Shown piece after piece: positions 1-12,461 of a stretch of 64,000 nucleotides of DNA (the first letter of the stretch is position 1; every line of letters starts with the position of its first letter). Source of the DNA: Odobenus rosmarus divergens (Eukaryota; Chordata; Mammalia; Carnivora; Odobenidae); assembly GCF_000321225.1 (NCBI RefSeq), contig NW_004450464.1:1347032-1411031 (forward strand). The letters run 5' to 3'. Below the pieces are notes generated by a model. It had not been told where the DNA came from. It saw nothing but the letters and a program-made list of their open reading frames with translations, and made no database searches. The translations under genes and the position numbers were made by a program.

Positions 1-1289
1 GACTCCCATGACTGTCTCTCAATTAGTGTCACACTGAATAGGAAATAAAAACATCATTCATTGGGTTCCTCAAACCTTACCTTGGAGAATCATGACATTT
101 CCTAATGGTATGGGTTATTTTGTTTGTATTTTTAAAGTAAAATTCTTCTTATAATTCTCTTAAACGATCTCTAAACTCTCTAAGTTTGATCAGGGATAAG
201 ATGATTTGGTAAGCGTAAAAGAGTTTCTGGTCTGAAATGGAAAAGAAGCATAGAATCAGGATTTTGAATGTTAAGTGATCGTTGACGTTGTCTGTCCCAA
301 CCCACTCATTTTTTTTTTTTTTTTTGTTTCAATGGTTGAAGGAACAGAAATGAGAGAGGCTAAGGTACTAACTTAGGTCACGTAGCTGATTTGTGGCGGA
401 ACTATTTCCTCTTTTCTTCTGTAACCTTGAAATGAGACGCGTTTGTACTCGTAGTTGAATTAGAACAAAAATAAATGAATACCAAAGTCCTATAAATCTA
501 GGAACTGCTTTTAAAACAAATCACCTAATTTAGCTCACTCTTCCAATCAAGCACACTCTGTTCTTTATGGCACCTTCTTTACATTTTTGAGAATCATAAT
601 TTTTCTCTACCTTTTTTTACCTCACTTGATAAATACTGATGTTTTTCTGTGTTTCTACTGGAGCTTGAAATGAATATAGTTTTCGATACCAGTATTACCA
701 ATTATGTGAGCATCATGATGACTATAGGGCTTAATTAATGTTGAAGAGTAGCACAGGGGTTCAGAGTTTGCCATTTAATGCAAGTATGTGATTAGGCTGG
801 AGAGAAAATGATTTAGTTATAACAGCAGTCTTGCCACTTTCCCATTCTGGGGTGGCCAACCATTACCCTCACACCTTTATGAATTTACAATTTTTAACTA
901 CTGGTCCTCCCTCTTTTCACTATGAGTCTTTATTCCAGAATGTTTAGTTTATTTTTTGATCCCCCCCATATGCTTATAATGCTGCTCCCTGAAGTGAAGA
1001 ATTTTCGGGTAGCTTAAGACTTTGGGGTGGAACGAAAGATGAATACATTGAGACACAGGGAAGGGGCTTGCCCAGAGTTGCATACCCATCAATGTGAGAA
1101 CCTAGATGAGGGTCCTGAAATCTTAATTCATATTTTAATATTCTGTTCAACCGTTTTACATATGTATTTTCCAGAAAAAAAAAAGTCTTTTATTTTGGCA
1201 TATATGCCTAATATAAGCCCATGTAGAAATTTCCAGCAATAGAGAAGAGTATAGAAATGAAAATACAGATTGAATACAGTTTCAGAGGT
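1..1289. other. Unannotated intron sequence
   Basis: AT-rich, with a T run at 309-325. I see no gene and no repeat that I can name. Confidence 0.6.
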
Positions 1290-2010
1290 AACCTGCAGTA
1301 ACCTTCAGTGTGTATCTCTCCAGGTATCTCCCTCTGCCTTTTTACACTTATCATCCTGGAGATTTGTCCATGTTGACGTAACTATTCATGCACCAGTATT
1401 TAAGTATCGATATGAGAGTCCATTTTTCAGATACACCATATTATATTTAAACATCCACCTGTTGCTAGACATGTTTTCAGTGTCAGCATTTTCCTTTATG
1501 TTATCTGTTTTTTTTTTCCTGGTAAATAAATGTTACTAAATATTTGCTTAATATTGTTATTTAACTGTATTATACTTATATATCTTATTTATCTGGAATG
1601 TATTATAGTGAAGGCTGAGGGGTAGAGCTTCAACTTGGTATTTTCCCAGAGGATGACTAGTTTCCCAACACGAGTTACTGAATTGCCTATCTTTTTCAAC
1701 CCACACCGATGCATTGATGCCAGCTATGCAGAGGTTTATACTTGCAAATAAACTTTAGAATTATCGTGTCAATTTCATGTTTTCTACCCCCTTGGGATTG
1801 CATTGAATTTATAGATTTCATTTAGGGAGGAAACTGACGTCTTTACAATGTAGAGTCTTCCTATAAAGAAGAAGATGATATCTCTACATTTATGTGAATC
1901 TTCTTTATCTCCCTCAGTAGTTTTATAGTTTTCTTCATTATAGTTTCTGCATATTCTTATTGCTTATTTGCTTTTTTGGTTGTTACTGTTGGATCTATAC
2001 AATTCACTTA
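1290..2010 (-). mobile_element. Old LINE-1 fragment (L1M/HAL1-like)
   Basis: The section CATTGAATTTATAGATTTCA, then TTCTTTATCTCCCTCAGTAG and TTTTATAGTTTTCTTCATTA, is the antisense of the LINE-1 ORF2 end region. The part at 1300-1530 looks like LINE-1 3' sequence. Borders are approximate and divergence is high. Confidence 0.5.
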
Positions 2011-2058
2011 TATTTATATTTAACACTGTAAAATTTAACAGCGTTAAATATAAATATA
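2009..2058. repeat. Inverted repeat, 16-bp arms, 18-base loop
   Basis: TATATTTATATTTAAC (2009-2024) and its exact reverse complement (2043-2058) are both AT-rich, next to an old LINE-1 fragment. Confidence 0.9.
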
Positions 2059-2374
2059 TTTAACAGTACAGAGATTCTGTACTTTTTTTGGTTAGTGTTT
2101 GGGATTTTTAAACTATACAATAATATATCTAAAAATAATCATTTTTTCCATCTTGCAAATATTTATACTCCCATTTTATTCTCTTTTTAAAATTACATTG
2201 TACAGCACTGACATTACAAAGTGAATTACAGTACTACTTACCCTTTTTCTGATTTTAATAGAAATGGTACGATTGTTTTAAAATTTACCATGATGACTAT
2301 GTCAAACATATGTTCGATTAGATGTATGAACTGTAACCCTTATAATGTGGATGTTCTATATTTATTGAAAGCAT

Positions 2375-2460
2375 AAATGATATATATTATGTGTGTATAT
2401 ATATGCACATATAGGCTTGTGTGTATACACTATATGTATTGTATATTTATGTGCATCTGC
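2375..2460. repeat. AT/TG-rich alternating low-complexity tract
   Basis: TATA and GTGTAT words alternate here (for example GATATATATTATGTGTGTAT). No gene or named repeat is seen. Confidence 0.7.
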
Positions 2461-4550
2461 ACACACTCATGTATCCTTTTAAAACAAATTCAAATTGCCC
2501 TGAAGTAGTTCTTTCTGTTCTGTGATTATAGCAAACACAAAGTGGCATTATAGTCATGGATGTCACATGGATAAGTAGGAATGATTTGGGGGTTGTGGTA
2601 AGATGATCTTGCCTACTCTACCAAGTGTATCTCCCAGTGTCATGTTTTGCTGCTAAAATTCCGACTGAAAAGATTTCTTCTTTTCATTAATGAATGTGCC
2701 CTTTGTCAATGACTCATTCATTAATTTAAATTAATGGGGTGTATTATTCAATTAGGTTTGACACCTTAGTTTAAATTAGAAAATCACATCTCGAATTTGT
2801 TGTGGACAGATGAGGTCTCTACAGGCAGGTTAAGGGAACAGTTGTAACAGGAGTTTCTTTTACCTCTTTCTGGGAACCTAGGAATGAAGGAGAATATTAG
2901 GAAGTGAAGAAAAATCTGCTAACGTTGAATTTTGGAGGAAGAAAGTTGTACTTTTCATCAAGCGTATTTACATTTTTATCTAGGTGCATGTTCAAATATC
3001 TCTTCCCCTGAAACAGTAAGGGAGAAATCCATGTTCGAGTCTAGAGATTTATGTACTAAATGTGAATGGCTGATCTTAAAATATTAAATGTTTTATGAAG
3101 AAGAAATTCTCAAGGAACAGTGGAACCTTCTTGTAATTATGACTATTGACTGTTGACAAGGCATAAATAGTCATGCAGGATGGAAGGATACAGAAACCAA
3201 ATGAGTTTATGATTCTGGAAAGAGTAAGAGCCTGTAGTGGAGTTTAAGAAAAGTTACCACAGAGGACAAAGGCTAGACCAGAGCCGGGCAACACTGATGC
3301 CGATTAGAAGGATAATGAAGCTCCCTGACCACGGGTAAAATGGACGGAGAACGGTGAGCAACTGTACTGGCCAAGAAGGAGAACTCAGAAGACCTTTGCT
3401 ACTTTGGTAGGGGAAACCATTTTGACCCAAAAAGTCCAGATTGATATGATCCCTAAATTGGTTTTGTTTTCTAGAGACCAAGAAGGGGTTTGGGACAAGG
3501 GCTCAACACATTCTTCAGGAACTCCTCTGTGAGGAGAACTGGCCCCTCCTTCCACTCTGCCCTTCTGAACCTGTGAGGAACTGATCTGGAGACAGTTGAT
3601 AGAATGGAATCACCTCACCCCTTAGGAGAGCATAGTCCTCTAATTAAGTCAATAGCAGAGGGAGAAAGGAATACCTCATGACAAAGGGAAAATGTAGGAA
3701 ATGAAATACCAGGGTCCAGAGAAGCAGTCTCTCATTTGCCTTTAGACACAGCAGTAAAAAGCAATGCTGAGATGGGAGAAGCACAGGGAGGGGACTCATC
3801 TCCAGCGCCATGGAGCTTTGCATATCATCTCACCTCAGGGCTGGCCTAACATGGATACGTGGATTGTGAAGCCCGCTTGTCTGTTCCCTGTTGTAAATCT
3901 TTATATTTTTCCTTAGGATCTATTTCCAATGTCTTTTCCTCTTTTTATTTGATTTACGATCAGTAAGCTGATCGTTAGAACTGTGGACAGTTCTAAATCT
4001 GTTATTGCTTACGTATAGAAGTCTAAATTGAATAAGTTTAAAACTTTTAAAAAACAAATATAAACTGTTATTTTGAAAGTAGGTACTGCCCTAAAAATGA
4101 AAAAAAAAAAAAGATCAATTTCTTATATCTAAATGTCCTATTTCCTCTTCATTTTTCTGAAAGGTAAAGTACTAACTTTTGGGATTAATTAGTCTACATC
4201 AAGGCTGAGATTCAGCAAAAAGAAAAAAAAATGACTTGAATTTGAGGCCTTTTCTTCATTGGAAAATAAAAAAAAAGGAGTCAGTGTTTAAAGAAGGTAA
4301 AAAAAGTGGAGGAAATACTAACTTTGAGTCCATTTTGTATCAAAGATGAATACAAAGAGCATTTTCTATGTGATTTCCACCAGTAAGTGCATAAAGAACA
4401 TTTTTTTTTTGCACACCTTACCTTTTTTTATTTTAGTAGGAGATCTTTTAAGACAAGTTTGTATCATCTAGCCCCTCCGTCTTGATTCCTCTTCACAAGT
4501 GTGTGGCATATTATAAAGTTTGTCAGAAGAAATAATTGTTATAGTTACTA
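2461..4550. other. Unannotated intron sequence
   Basis: No coding signal or named repeat is seen. A-rich runs occur at about 4095-4115 and 4220-4275. The open frame on the - strand at 3254-3481 shows no recognisable domain. Confidence 0.55.
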
Positions 4551-4559
4551 TAGATATAA

Positions 4560-4751
4560 TTTTTTTTAAAGATTTTATTTATTTGAGAGAGAGAGAATGA
4601 GAGATAGAGAGCACGAGAGGGAAGAGGGTCAGAGGGAGAAGCAGACTCCCCGCTGAGCAGGGAGCCCGATGCGGGACTCGATCCCGGGACTCCAGGATCA
4701 TGACCTGAGCCGAAGGCAGTCACTTAACCAACTGAGCCACCCAGGCGCCCC
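4560..4751 (-). mobile_element. Carnivore SINE (tRNA-derived)
   Basis: In + orientation it runs from TTTTTTTAAAGATTTTATTT through a GA-rich stretch to GAGCCACCCAGGCGCCCC, so the element is on the - strand. A TAGATATAA duplication flanks it at 4551-4559 and 4752-4760. Confidence 0.95.
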
Positions 4752-5269
4752 TAGATATAAATGTTTTGGATTGGCAAGATGGTTTCACAGTTTTGTCTCA
4801 AACATATGAAAGGAATAGCGTGAAACTTTGGGTACAAAGCCTGGGACCTGGGGCCAAGTACTTCAGAATAGAAATCCCGGAAGATTAACTTACGTTATAG
4901 AAACAAAATTTTTGGACATCCATAAACCGGAATTCTTGGTTCATTTTATATTTTAAGGGAATTTGCGTGACGTTGTATGCGGTTTCTACCATTAGAAGCC
5001 ACTCCTCAGGAGCTAACCAGATCTAGCTTCTTTATGAATTTATTATCATTGATGTTGGTAGTAATGGCTTTGGTTTGCTGCTCTAAATGTGTTTCCTGGA
5101 GTCTACGAACTGACTTTGATTGAGTTCATTGGTATCCTAATCCCAATTAACCTACCTTTCCCTGCTGCCCCAAAGTCCTACAGGACCTGAAATAGCAGCA
5201 AAGGGACAGGCCCTGGCCTGCACACAAGGGAAGAGCAGACCTGTTCTCTCCTGCCATAAAATCGTTCTC

Positions 5270-5510
5270 CTCCTTCCATTTATTGAGTACTTCCATTTAT
5301 TGAGACACCCAATATTCAGACACTGTTTTAGGTTCTTCCCAAGCACCATTTCATTTAGTTCCCAATATAAAAAAAGCCCTGAGGAGTGGGCTTTATTATC
5401 CTCATTTTACAAATAAGGGAATTGAGTGTAAGAGAGATTGACACCAAAGTAAAATTCAAGGCAAGGAATTAAACCTAGGTTTGTCACATTCCACAGCTTG
5501 TGCTATATTC
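5270..5510 (+). mobile_element. MIR element
   Basis: The order TATTGAGTACTTCC, AGCACCATTTCATTTAG, TATTATCCTCATTTTACAAA, TAAGGGAATTGAG and GAATTAAACCTAGGTTTGTC matches MIR almost end to end. Confidence 0.7.
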
Positions 5511-5814
5511 ACTATGTCAGTTTATTCCTGTATTGACACATTTTGGTTCTCATACTTTGTTCCCCATTGTATTTTGTTAAGAAATATAAATAATACACAT
5601 AAAAGTTAGCTTTCTGTCACTTAAAGCAGATCCGATGGGTGGCTAGGTTTTTTCTAAGTATTGATGTAGTATTATTTTTATATTAAAAATTGGTAGAGAT
5701 TACCTTCTGGAATTTTACACTTAATAGGAAAATTTTGTTTTATTATAGGACACCAATAGTTTCCATCCCATACATGGTGTCATGTTTAATTTGCTAACAA
5801 TCACATACAAGTTA

Positions 5815-7370
5815 GAGAGGTGAGAGGGCAAGTTCTGGGTCAGGAAGAACCTTGAGTGCTTTTCTAAGGAGTCACCTTGGAAGCACTAAGGACCTTTGGA
5901 AGGATTTTGAATTGGACTTGGGAAGCGAGGGGCACCAATGCCACTGAGGGGGAGCGAGCTGAGAGATGCAGAGGGCTGAACTAAGGCTGACAGATTGTGG
6001 AGAGTGACTCTAGACAGTCAAGTTGTGGAAACAAACAACAGCTAAATGCAGAGGGACCAATTACAGATTTATGGCTTGATTAACTGGTGGTTGGTGGTAT
6101 GGCTGTTCACAAATTTAGGCAGTTTAGCAAGAGGACCAAATTATGTTGTGGGGTATCTAGGATACATCTAGGAGGAGATTTTGGTGGAAATTTGAGCTGG
6201 TGATCTCAAGGGTGGTATAGGTCCAGTGATTTGAGAGTCATCAGTGTAGAGGTTAGACCTTCCTAAACTTCAGGGAATGCAGGCTCTTAAGTGTATATGT
6301 ATACATACTCCTTTTTTTTTTTTTTTTAAAGAAGAGTGCCAAAATTTTCATTTGCATCTCAGAATCTGGGACTTCAAAGTTTAAGAAACACTGAGAGAGT
6401 TATTGATTGAACCTACAGTTCTGATAGTCACTGGGGGAAGGAGGAAGGGAGGCTGTAAATACAGTGAGGAGACCATAGGCCTGAGGAAGGAGAACCCAAC
6501 ACACATCAGGTTTAGGGATCCAGTGGAAGAAAAGTGACACATGAAGAGTCCGAGAAGGAATGGCTGGAGAGGTGAAGAAGGCTGCAGAGGAGTGATGCCA
6601 AGAAGCCCAGGAAGGGAGCATTCCAAGAATTAAACCATCACAGAAAGGTCTGTAAAGATAAACACAAAAAGCATCCATGGAAATTGGTGATATGGAGGTG
6701 GTTGGTGATACCGGAGAGAAAGGGAGTGGAAGTAAAGACAGGATGGCGGCGGGGGTGAGGAAGAGGCAAGGGAAGAGGGGTAAGAGGGGGCATCTGTTAA
6801 CAGAAGAGCTTTGCTTTTGTGTTTTTGTTTGTTTTTAGTGACTGAGCCTTAGCACATTTTATGCTAAAGACATAGAAACACTGGAAAGTAAACCACTGAT
6901 TGGAGATGAAAGCCTGCAGAGGTGATTACTGGAATGTGGGTCATGGGAATGTGGGAGGGGATCGGACGGAAACACATGAATGCATTGTTGAATCCGAGCA
7001 AAATGAGCAACTCCCATTTCTCCAGAGACAGGAAGAGGGTTGGAATCATGGTTGTAGATGAAGATAAGCTCTTGGTTGACACACAAATTACTGGGGGCTT
7101 TGCTAATGAAGGCTGCATCAGGGTGAGAGAGAGATGGCTTAGCATTCCAGTTCTTGGTGTGTGATTTTCCCCCTGGCAGTGTACTCTGACCTGAGCAGGG
7201 GGATGGAGGAGAGATGGATGGCATGGATTCAGTGATAGGGTTTTTAAGGACAGGTGTGACAGAAAAGCAAGGGGGCAAGAGAGTGGTGCATAATAGGCTG
7301 GGTAAAGTAAAAGGTAAGGACAGATTGGGTGAACAGACTGGAGATTGGTAATCAGGAGAACAGTAATTCC
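5815..7370 (-). mobile_element. Old LINE-like repeat (L2/CR1 type suspected), antisense
   Basis: A GA-rich strand carries the phrases TTTGGAAGGATTTTGAATTG, TTTGAGAGTCATCAGTGTAG, GAGTCCGAGAAGGAATGGCT and GATATGGAGGTGGTTGGTGA. The same ordered pattern occurs at 25500-26290. I recognise the consensus pattern but not with certainty its name. The two overlapping open frames on the - strand here (to 173 codons) are products of its pyrimidine-rich complement, not genes. Confidence 0.5.
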
Positions 7371-7474
7371 AACATCAACTAACATTTCTATTTCTAGTAT
7401 AGCAGTGCAACTCCTGTATTGATAAAAGTCATGGGCAAAGAGTGGAGTTTAAGTTTTCACCCCATGGCATAGTT

Positions 7475-8260
7475 TAAGACATTACCATCCAACCTGGGAG
7501 CCATTGGTCATAAGTTGTGACGGACCACTTGAAATGTGACCAGTAGGAATTAAGATGTGCTGTTATGTAAAATACACACCAGATCTTGAAGACTTGGTAT
7601 GACAAAAAGAATGCAAATATTTCATTCATAATACTTCATGTTGATAACATACTAAAATTATGATATTTACCTTATATTGGGCTATATTCTTTTGCTAGGG
7701 CTCTTCTAACAAAATACCACAAACTGAGTGGCTTAAACAACAGAAATACACTCTCTCACATTTCTGGAAGGTGGAAGTCTGAGATCAAGGTGTCTGTAGG
7801 GTTGGTTCCTCCAGAGGGCTGTGAGGAGGGATCTGTCCATGTCGATCCCCTAGCTTCTGGTGGTTTGCTGGCGATCTTTGACGTTCCTTGCTTTGTAAAG
7901 GTCTCGTCCCATCTCTGCCTTCATCTTCACATGGAATTCTTCCTGTTTCCATGTCTGTGTCCAAATTCCCCTTATTACAAAGACACCAATCATTTTGGAT
8001 TAGGGGTCTGCTCTACTACCATGTAACTTTATCCTAACTTACCTAATTATATCTTCAACGACCCTCTTTCCAAATAGAGTCACGTTCTAAGCTACTGAGG
8101 ATTTAATAATTAAACATATGATGAATTTTGGGGGGATATATTTCAACCCATAAGATGGACCATATAAAACATATTAGTAAAATTAATTTCATCTGTTTCT
8201 TTCTGCTTTTTTGTTGTGGCTACTAGAAACATTGACGTTATGCATTTGGCATATATTCTG
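7475..8260. repeat. Older interspersed repeat split by the MLT1 LTR
   Basis: The left part (GACCACTTGAAATGTGACCA, GTAAAATACACACCAGATCT, 7475-7680) and right part (TAGTAAAATTAATTTCATCT, GTTTCTTTCTGC, TTGTGGCTACTAGAAACATT, 8161-8260) are consecutive pieces of one mammalian repeat whose consensus I recognise but cannot name. The MLT1 LTR separates them. Confidence 0.6.
7681..8160 (-). mobile_element. MLT1-type MaLR LTR, antisense
   Basis: TCTAACAAAATACCACAAAC, GAGTGGCTTAAACAACAGAA, GAAGTCTGAGATCAAGGTGT, CTTATTACAAAGACACCAAT, CTTTCCAAATAGAGTCACGT and GATGAATTTTGGGGGGATAT follow the antisense MLT1A/B order. It is a solo LTR of this ancient non-autonomous endogenous retroviral family, without coding content. 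It sits inside an older repeat (7475-7680 and 8161-8260). Confidence 0.75.
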
Positions 8261-8314
8261 TTTCTATCTTACATTGCTTCTTTATGATACTAGCTAACAC
8301 TAACTGATTTCTGC

Positions 8315-8510
8315 AGGCTCCGGTCTAGGACCCTTACATATATTAAATCATTTAACACTTAAAGTAACTCTATTTAGTGAGTGTTATCGTTTGCCCTTGT
8401 TATTGAGGGGTGAAAGTGTCTGCCCAACGCCACATAGATGGTGGACAGAGTCAGCCTGTGAATGCGGGCACTCTAGCTCCAAAATCAGCACTCTGACCTG
8501 CTCTAGAATA
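8315..8510 (+). mobile_element. MIR element
   Basis: ATATTAAATCATTTAACAC, TGTCTGCCCAACGCCACATA, AGTCAGCCTGTGAATGCGGG and CTCCAAAATCAGCACTCTGA follow the MIR order. Confidence 0.65.
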
Positions 8511-9835
8511 ACACATATCTATAGAGCAGTAATATGTTTGGTCAGTCTTTGGAATTTTCACGATATCTGTTCCTCATATTACTAGACACTGGGTACATCT
8601 CTATTAATCTCCCCTTTTCATTTCTACTTTTCGTTCGTCTAAGCTTCAATTTTCTTGATAGCTTTTTACCTCTAGCATCCTTTACTAATCAATACCTATG
8701 TTTTTTTCCTGTTAGTCAATGTGTATTTTATTATGTGTTTTATATATTTATGTATTTTTTATAGCCGAGCTATATATTTTTTGCTGCTTTAGCTTGTCTT
8801 TTGTTTTAAAATCTTTAGCTATTATTAGGAAACAGATATTCTGGATTTGTTGAATTCTCTTAAGAAAAAATAATACACCATATACTTTAAAATAGCTTTT
8901 ATATTTGTGGTTATAAAAAGACACTCTTTGAAAAGGTCATGGCAAAAAAACAATGGAATGACTTGTGACAAAATTCAAAATACACTGTTTATTAAGGGAA
9001 AAAGAACATAAAGTCTTGTCCCTCAAAGTGAGAAAGATATTTTAAAACAAATTTGGTGGGCAATGGTGGATTTAAGTGATTTAAATTTAATGAAATATCA
9101 GGTTTCATTCTCATAAAGCTGTGCATGTATCTGTTGAAGGTGGCTGAATAGAAGGATTTGAGAAGTTTGCTTTCTTTTTTGGCTTTCTCACTTGTTACAT
9201 GACCTTGCCCTTAGACAGACAGAAGGAATCAAGACAGATTGAGTAGGAGGCTAGAGAAAGCTCTTTCAACTGGTACTTTAAGTACTCAACTTCTTTCCTC
9301 TGACGTTAGTGCAGTATCCTATTTTTCTTCCTTCTCTAGAGCTTCACCTTTGACCTCAGTATTCTTTACCTTGACTTTGAAACTCATGCTTTATTTTGAC
9401 TTTCCTGCCTCCAGTTTTGCCCTTTGAATTTGACCTCTGCATTTCCCACTTGAGCCCAGTAGTTTGGTCTTGACTTTCATCACACTCTTCTTGGTGAGTA
9501 TTTTATACTCTGACTCCATGAGCTTGCGCCTTAAATATAGCTAGCATTCTGATTAACCCTACCCGTGCATGTCAGTTAGAAGACTCAGACCCTGCTCCTC
9601 TTCCTGATAGTGGTAGTCTTCAAGCCCTTTGTTAATGGCTACATCATGAGAATTTATGACAAAAATGATTTTGGAAATTTGTGAAAGATAGGGTGAAGCC
9701 TTGATGATCAAGGATTTCCTTATTCTATAATAGTATTTGCAATATTTCTGAAGCTTTTACATGAAAAGTGAAGTCTAGTCAATCATCCAAATTTATGTTT
9801 CTGTATCTGTGAAACACCCAGGCCTGTCATGTGGG
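8511..9835. other. Unannotated intron sequence
   Basis: T-rich and then mixed sequence with no recognisable repeat or gene. Confidence 0.55.
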
Positions 9836-10022
9836 GCAGTAGCTCTCTAATTTTAGCAAAAAGTCACTCATAGAGCTTGTTATAATACAAACTTTTGGGC
9901 TATACCTCAGAGGAGATTCTGATTGAGTTGATCTGTGTGGAACCCACAAATTTGCACTTTTAATAAGAGCCCTGGTGATACTGATGATGTCTTTCTGAGG
10001 CCCACACTTTGGATAACATTGA
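9836..10022 (+). mobile_element. MER5-like hAT nonautonomous element
   Basis: GAGCTTGTTATAATACAAAC, GGAGATTCTGATTGAGTTGA, CAAATTTGCACTTTTAATAA, GAGCCCTGGTGATACTGATG and GAGGCCCACACTTTGGATAA match MER5A in order. Confidence 0.75.
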
Positions 10023-10805
10023 TAAAGACCAGACCTCCAGGTAATAATTTGTCCTAAGTTACTTGGTAACATGTCAATAGTAGCTATTATGCCAACCCCA
10101 TTCACCTAAAGAAAATAAAAATAAATCAGATTATTGATAATTTTTTTGGTTTCCAAATGCTGTAGTATAAATATGGAAAATGAAAAAGGAATGGCTAAAC
10201 TTAGCAGTGGCTTTGGTAAAAGGGTTTGCAAAGATATAGTCCAGAAATATTGTGTTAGGAAAAAAGATGGGCTCCAGATATTTGAAGCAAAGTACCTCAG
10301 AAAATGATCTTTACCCAAATTATACAACTAGTCATCTTTGCCAAAAGATTCTCTTTAATACCAATTTAAAACTACTTTAAAGATTCCTGATATGGAAAAG
10401 GAGTCCTCCCTGTGGTTGGATGAAAACATTTTTTTTTAAACATTTAGGGAAATGTGCTTTTACATTTGTTGTTATGTGTAGCATTTACATCCAGATAAGT
10501 TCTGTATTTCAACTATCGATGTCATTTCTACTGTTAGAAAACTAAGTAAATATAATGACATTTACATACAGTTATCTACCTTTAGATTATGGTTATCTAA
10601 AGCCATTATTTAAATAATATAAAGTATAAATTACATTTTTTTCAATGACTAAAGCAGATAAAGAACTCAAAAATTCTCAATCTCAATCTCATTTATGAAA
10701 TGACTTTATGGGTTTACTTTTTACCATCAGTGAGATATTTATTGTGTACGGAGGACTAGTCCAGCAATCCATTAGGTAACCTGAGACAAAAAAAACTTAC
10801 ACAAA

Positions 10806-10830
10806 AATCGATGTGTAAAACACATCGATT
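10806..10830. repeat. Short inverted repeat, 11-bp arms
   Basis: AATCGATGTGT, then AAA, then ACACATCGATT. It is notable in a CpG-poor intron because each arm carries a TCGA. Confidence 0.9.
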
Positions 10831-11266
10831 CTACTTTTAATCCATGCTCATGGTAAAGCGTACTCAGACTGCCACCTCCACTCTGTAAAGCAGTATGCTT
10901 CCCTGAAACAAATAATACACGTTAATAAAAAAAAAAAATAAAGCAATATGCTTCAGCTGTTTGGAAAAGGAGAGAACATTTGAGACTAGACTAAAAGGGG
11001 GTGTAGAGTTCATAAAAATATGTTTATCTTTCTGTCAGTGTGACTGGGTGAGTGTGAGTAGAAGTGTAAAGGAATTAGGGACATCTGCAACTCAAACTAG
11101 TGATCACATCATACATTCTGAAAATACTTTTTTAAAAAATTTTCATAACTTACCCATAAAATTATCATTTGTTAAAATTAAGGGGATATTGAAGTAATGA
11201 ACAAAAATATTTATAAGAGAAGTAGCAAACTAAGGAACATAGTATAATATATGTGTGGTATGTACA

Positions 11267-11288
11267 CGTGTGCGTGTGTGTGTGTGTA
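11267..11288 (+). repeat. (TG)n microsatellite, short
   Basis: GTGTGCGTGTGTGTGTGTGT with one CG interruption lies within a longer alternating purine-pyrimidine stretch that starts near 11249. Confidence 0.9.
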
Positions 11289-11559
11289 TCTCAAATTTAC
11301 CTCTGACAGTCATTCACATGAATGTTTACTCTGTTCTTGTGTAGGGCATATGTTCGGCAACCATATCAAGAATAAATATAACATAAACCTCCATATAAAT
11401 CATCCATGAAAAGTGCTTGTTCCTTCGTGGAGAAAGTACGCCCCTGTAGGTTAACCCTGTCACTGATAGTATAACATTCTGCATTTGAACCTCGTATTAA
11501 AATGTATGTTTCATGTCATTAAAGCAAAAGGTTATCTTTGAAGGTATTGTTTGATAGGG

Positions 11560-12443
11560 ACCTTTAGGTCTGCATGGGAATTGGCCCCACAGATCTCCAG
11601 CTGCAGGGGGCTGACCTGACAGGGCCCAGGTGCTGAACAGTGACATCTATTATTCCCTTCCTACAGAGGCCACGCCTGCGTGGGCTGCTCCCCGTCAGCC
11701 ATGAGTGACTGTGGCAGGGAGATTAAGTCAGGCTTATTTCTAGGAGACACCAGAGGGACTCCTGTGACTCTTGACTTTGGCTCCTGGCTGCCGTGACAGC
11801 CTTGCTGAATCTTCCTTAGATGACAACGCTTCTCCCCAACCTTCTCTCCTTCACTGTGGGGCTTGCATCATGATCTGCGAGCTCTCCCAGCATTTCCTGG
11901 CTCCCTCCCGATTTTCTCTTACTGGTATATCCCTCTTAAGATCCTTTCAAGTAATCCCGTATTGGCATTTGCTTTTTAGAGGACCCTGACTAACTGTATC
12001 AGTCAAGAGTTCAGCCAGCAAAACGGAACCAGTAGGATGTGTGTCTATGATGAGGAATTGGTTCATGTGATTATGGAGACTAAGTCCCAGGATCTGTTCT
12101 CTGTAAACTAGAGGCCCAGAAGAGCTGGTAATATAGTTCTAGTCCCAGTCCAAAGGTCTGAAAGGGTGAAGGTTGACGGTAGAAGTTACAGTCCAAGGAC
12201 AGAAGACTGATGTCCCAGCTCAGCAAACAGGCAGAGAGAACATTCTCTCTTCTTCTGCCCTTTTGTTCTGTTCAGGCCCTCGGTGGATAGGATGATGCCC
12301 ATCCACCCTGGGGAGAGACATATTTTTTACCCACTCCATGGATTTAAATGTTCACCACTTTCAGAAACACCCAAATTGACACATCTAGAAATAATGTCTA
12401 ACCAAATACCTAGGTACCCCTTGACCTAACCAAGTTGACACGT
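11560..12443. repeat. Ancient interspersed repeats, target of the EIF3I retrocopy
   Basis: The part 11995-12443 (GGAATTGGTTCATGTGATTA, AGTCCCAGTCCAAAGGTCTG, TTCTGTTCAGGCCCTCGGTG, GAAACACCCAAATTGACAC, AAGTTGACACGTAAAACTAA) follows a common mammalian repeat consensus that I recognise but cannot name. The stretch before it (ending GAGGACCCTGACTAAC) looks like the end of another old repeat. Confidence 0.5.
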
Positions 12444-12461
12444 AAAACTAACCATCATACC
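12444..12461 (+). repeat. Left target-site duplication of the EIF3I retrocopy
   Basis: AAAACTAACCATCATACC here is repeated at 13922-13939 as AAAACTAACCATCCTACC, with one mismatch in 18. The pair brackets the EIF3I copy and its A-rich tail, as expected for LINE-1-mediated insertion. Confidence 0.92.

Larger units (their letters stand above)
10023..11559. other. Unannotated intron sequence
   Basis: AT-rich. It contains the small inverted repeat at 10806, an A run near 10928-10938 and the short TG tract near 11267. Nothing else is supported. Confidence 0.55.

Noticed and set aside
6859..7385. Overlapping - strand open frames of 139 and 173 codons
   Set aside because: They overlap in different frames, have low-complexity Ser/Pro/Leu-rich composition and coincide with an old antisense LINE-like repeat.
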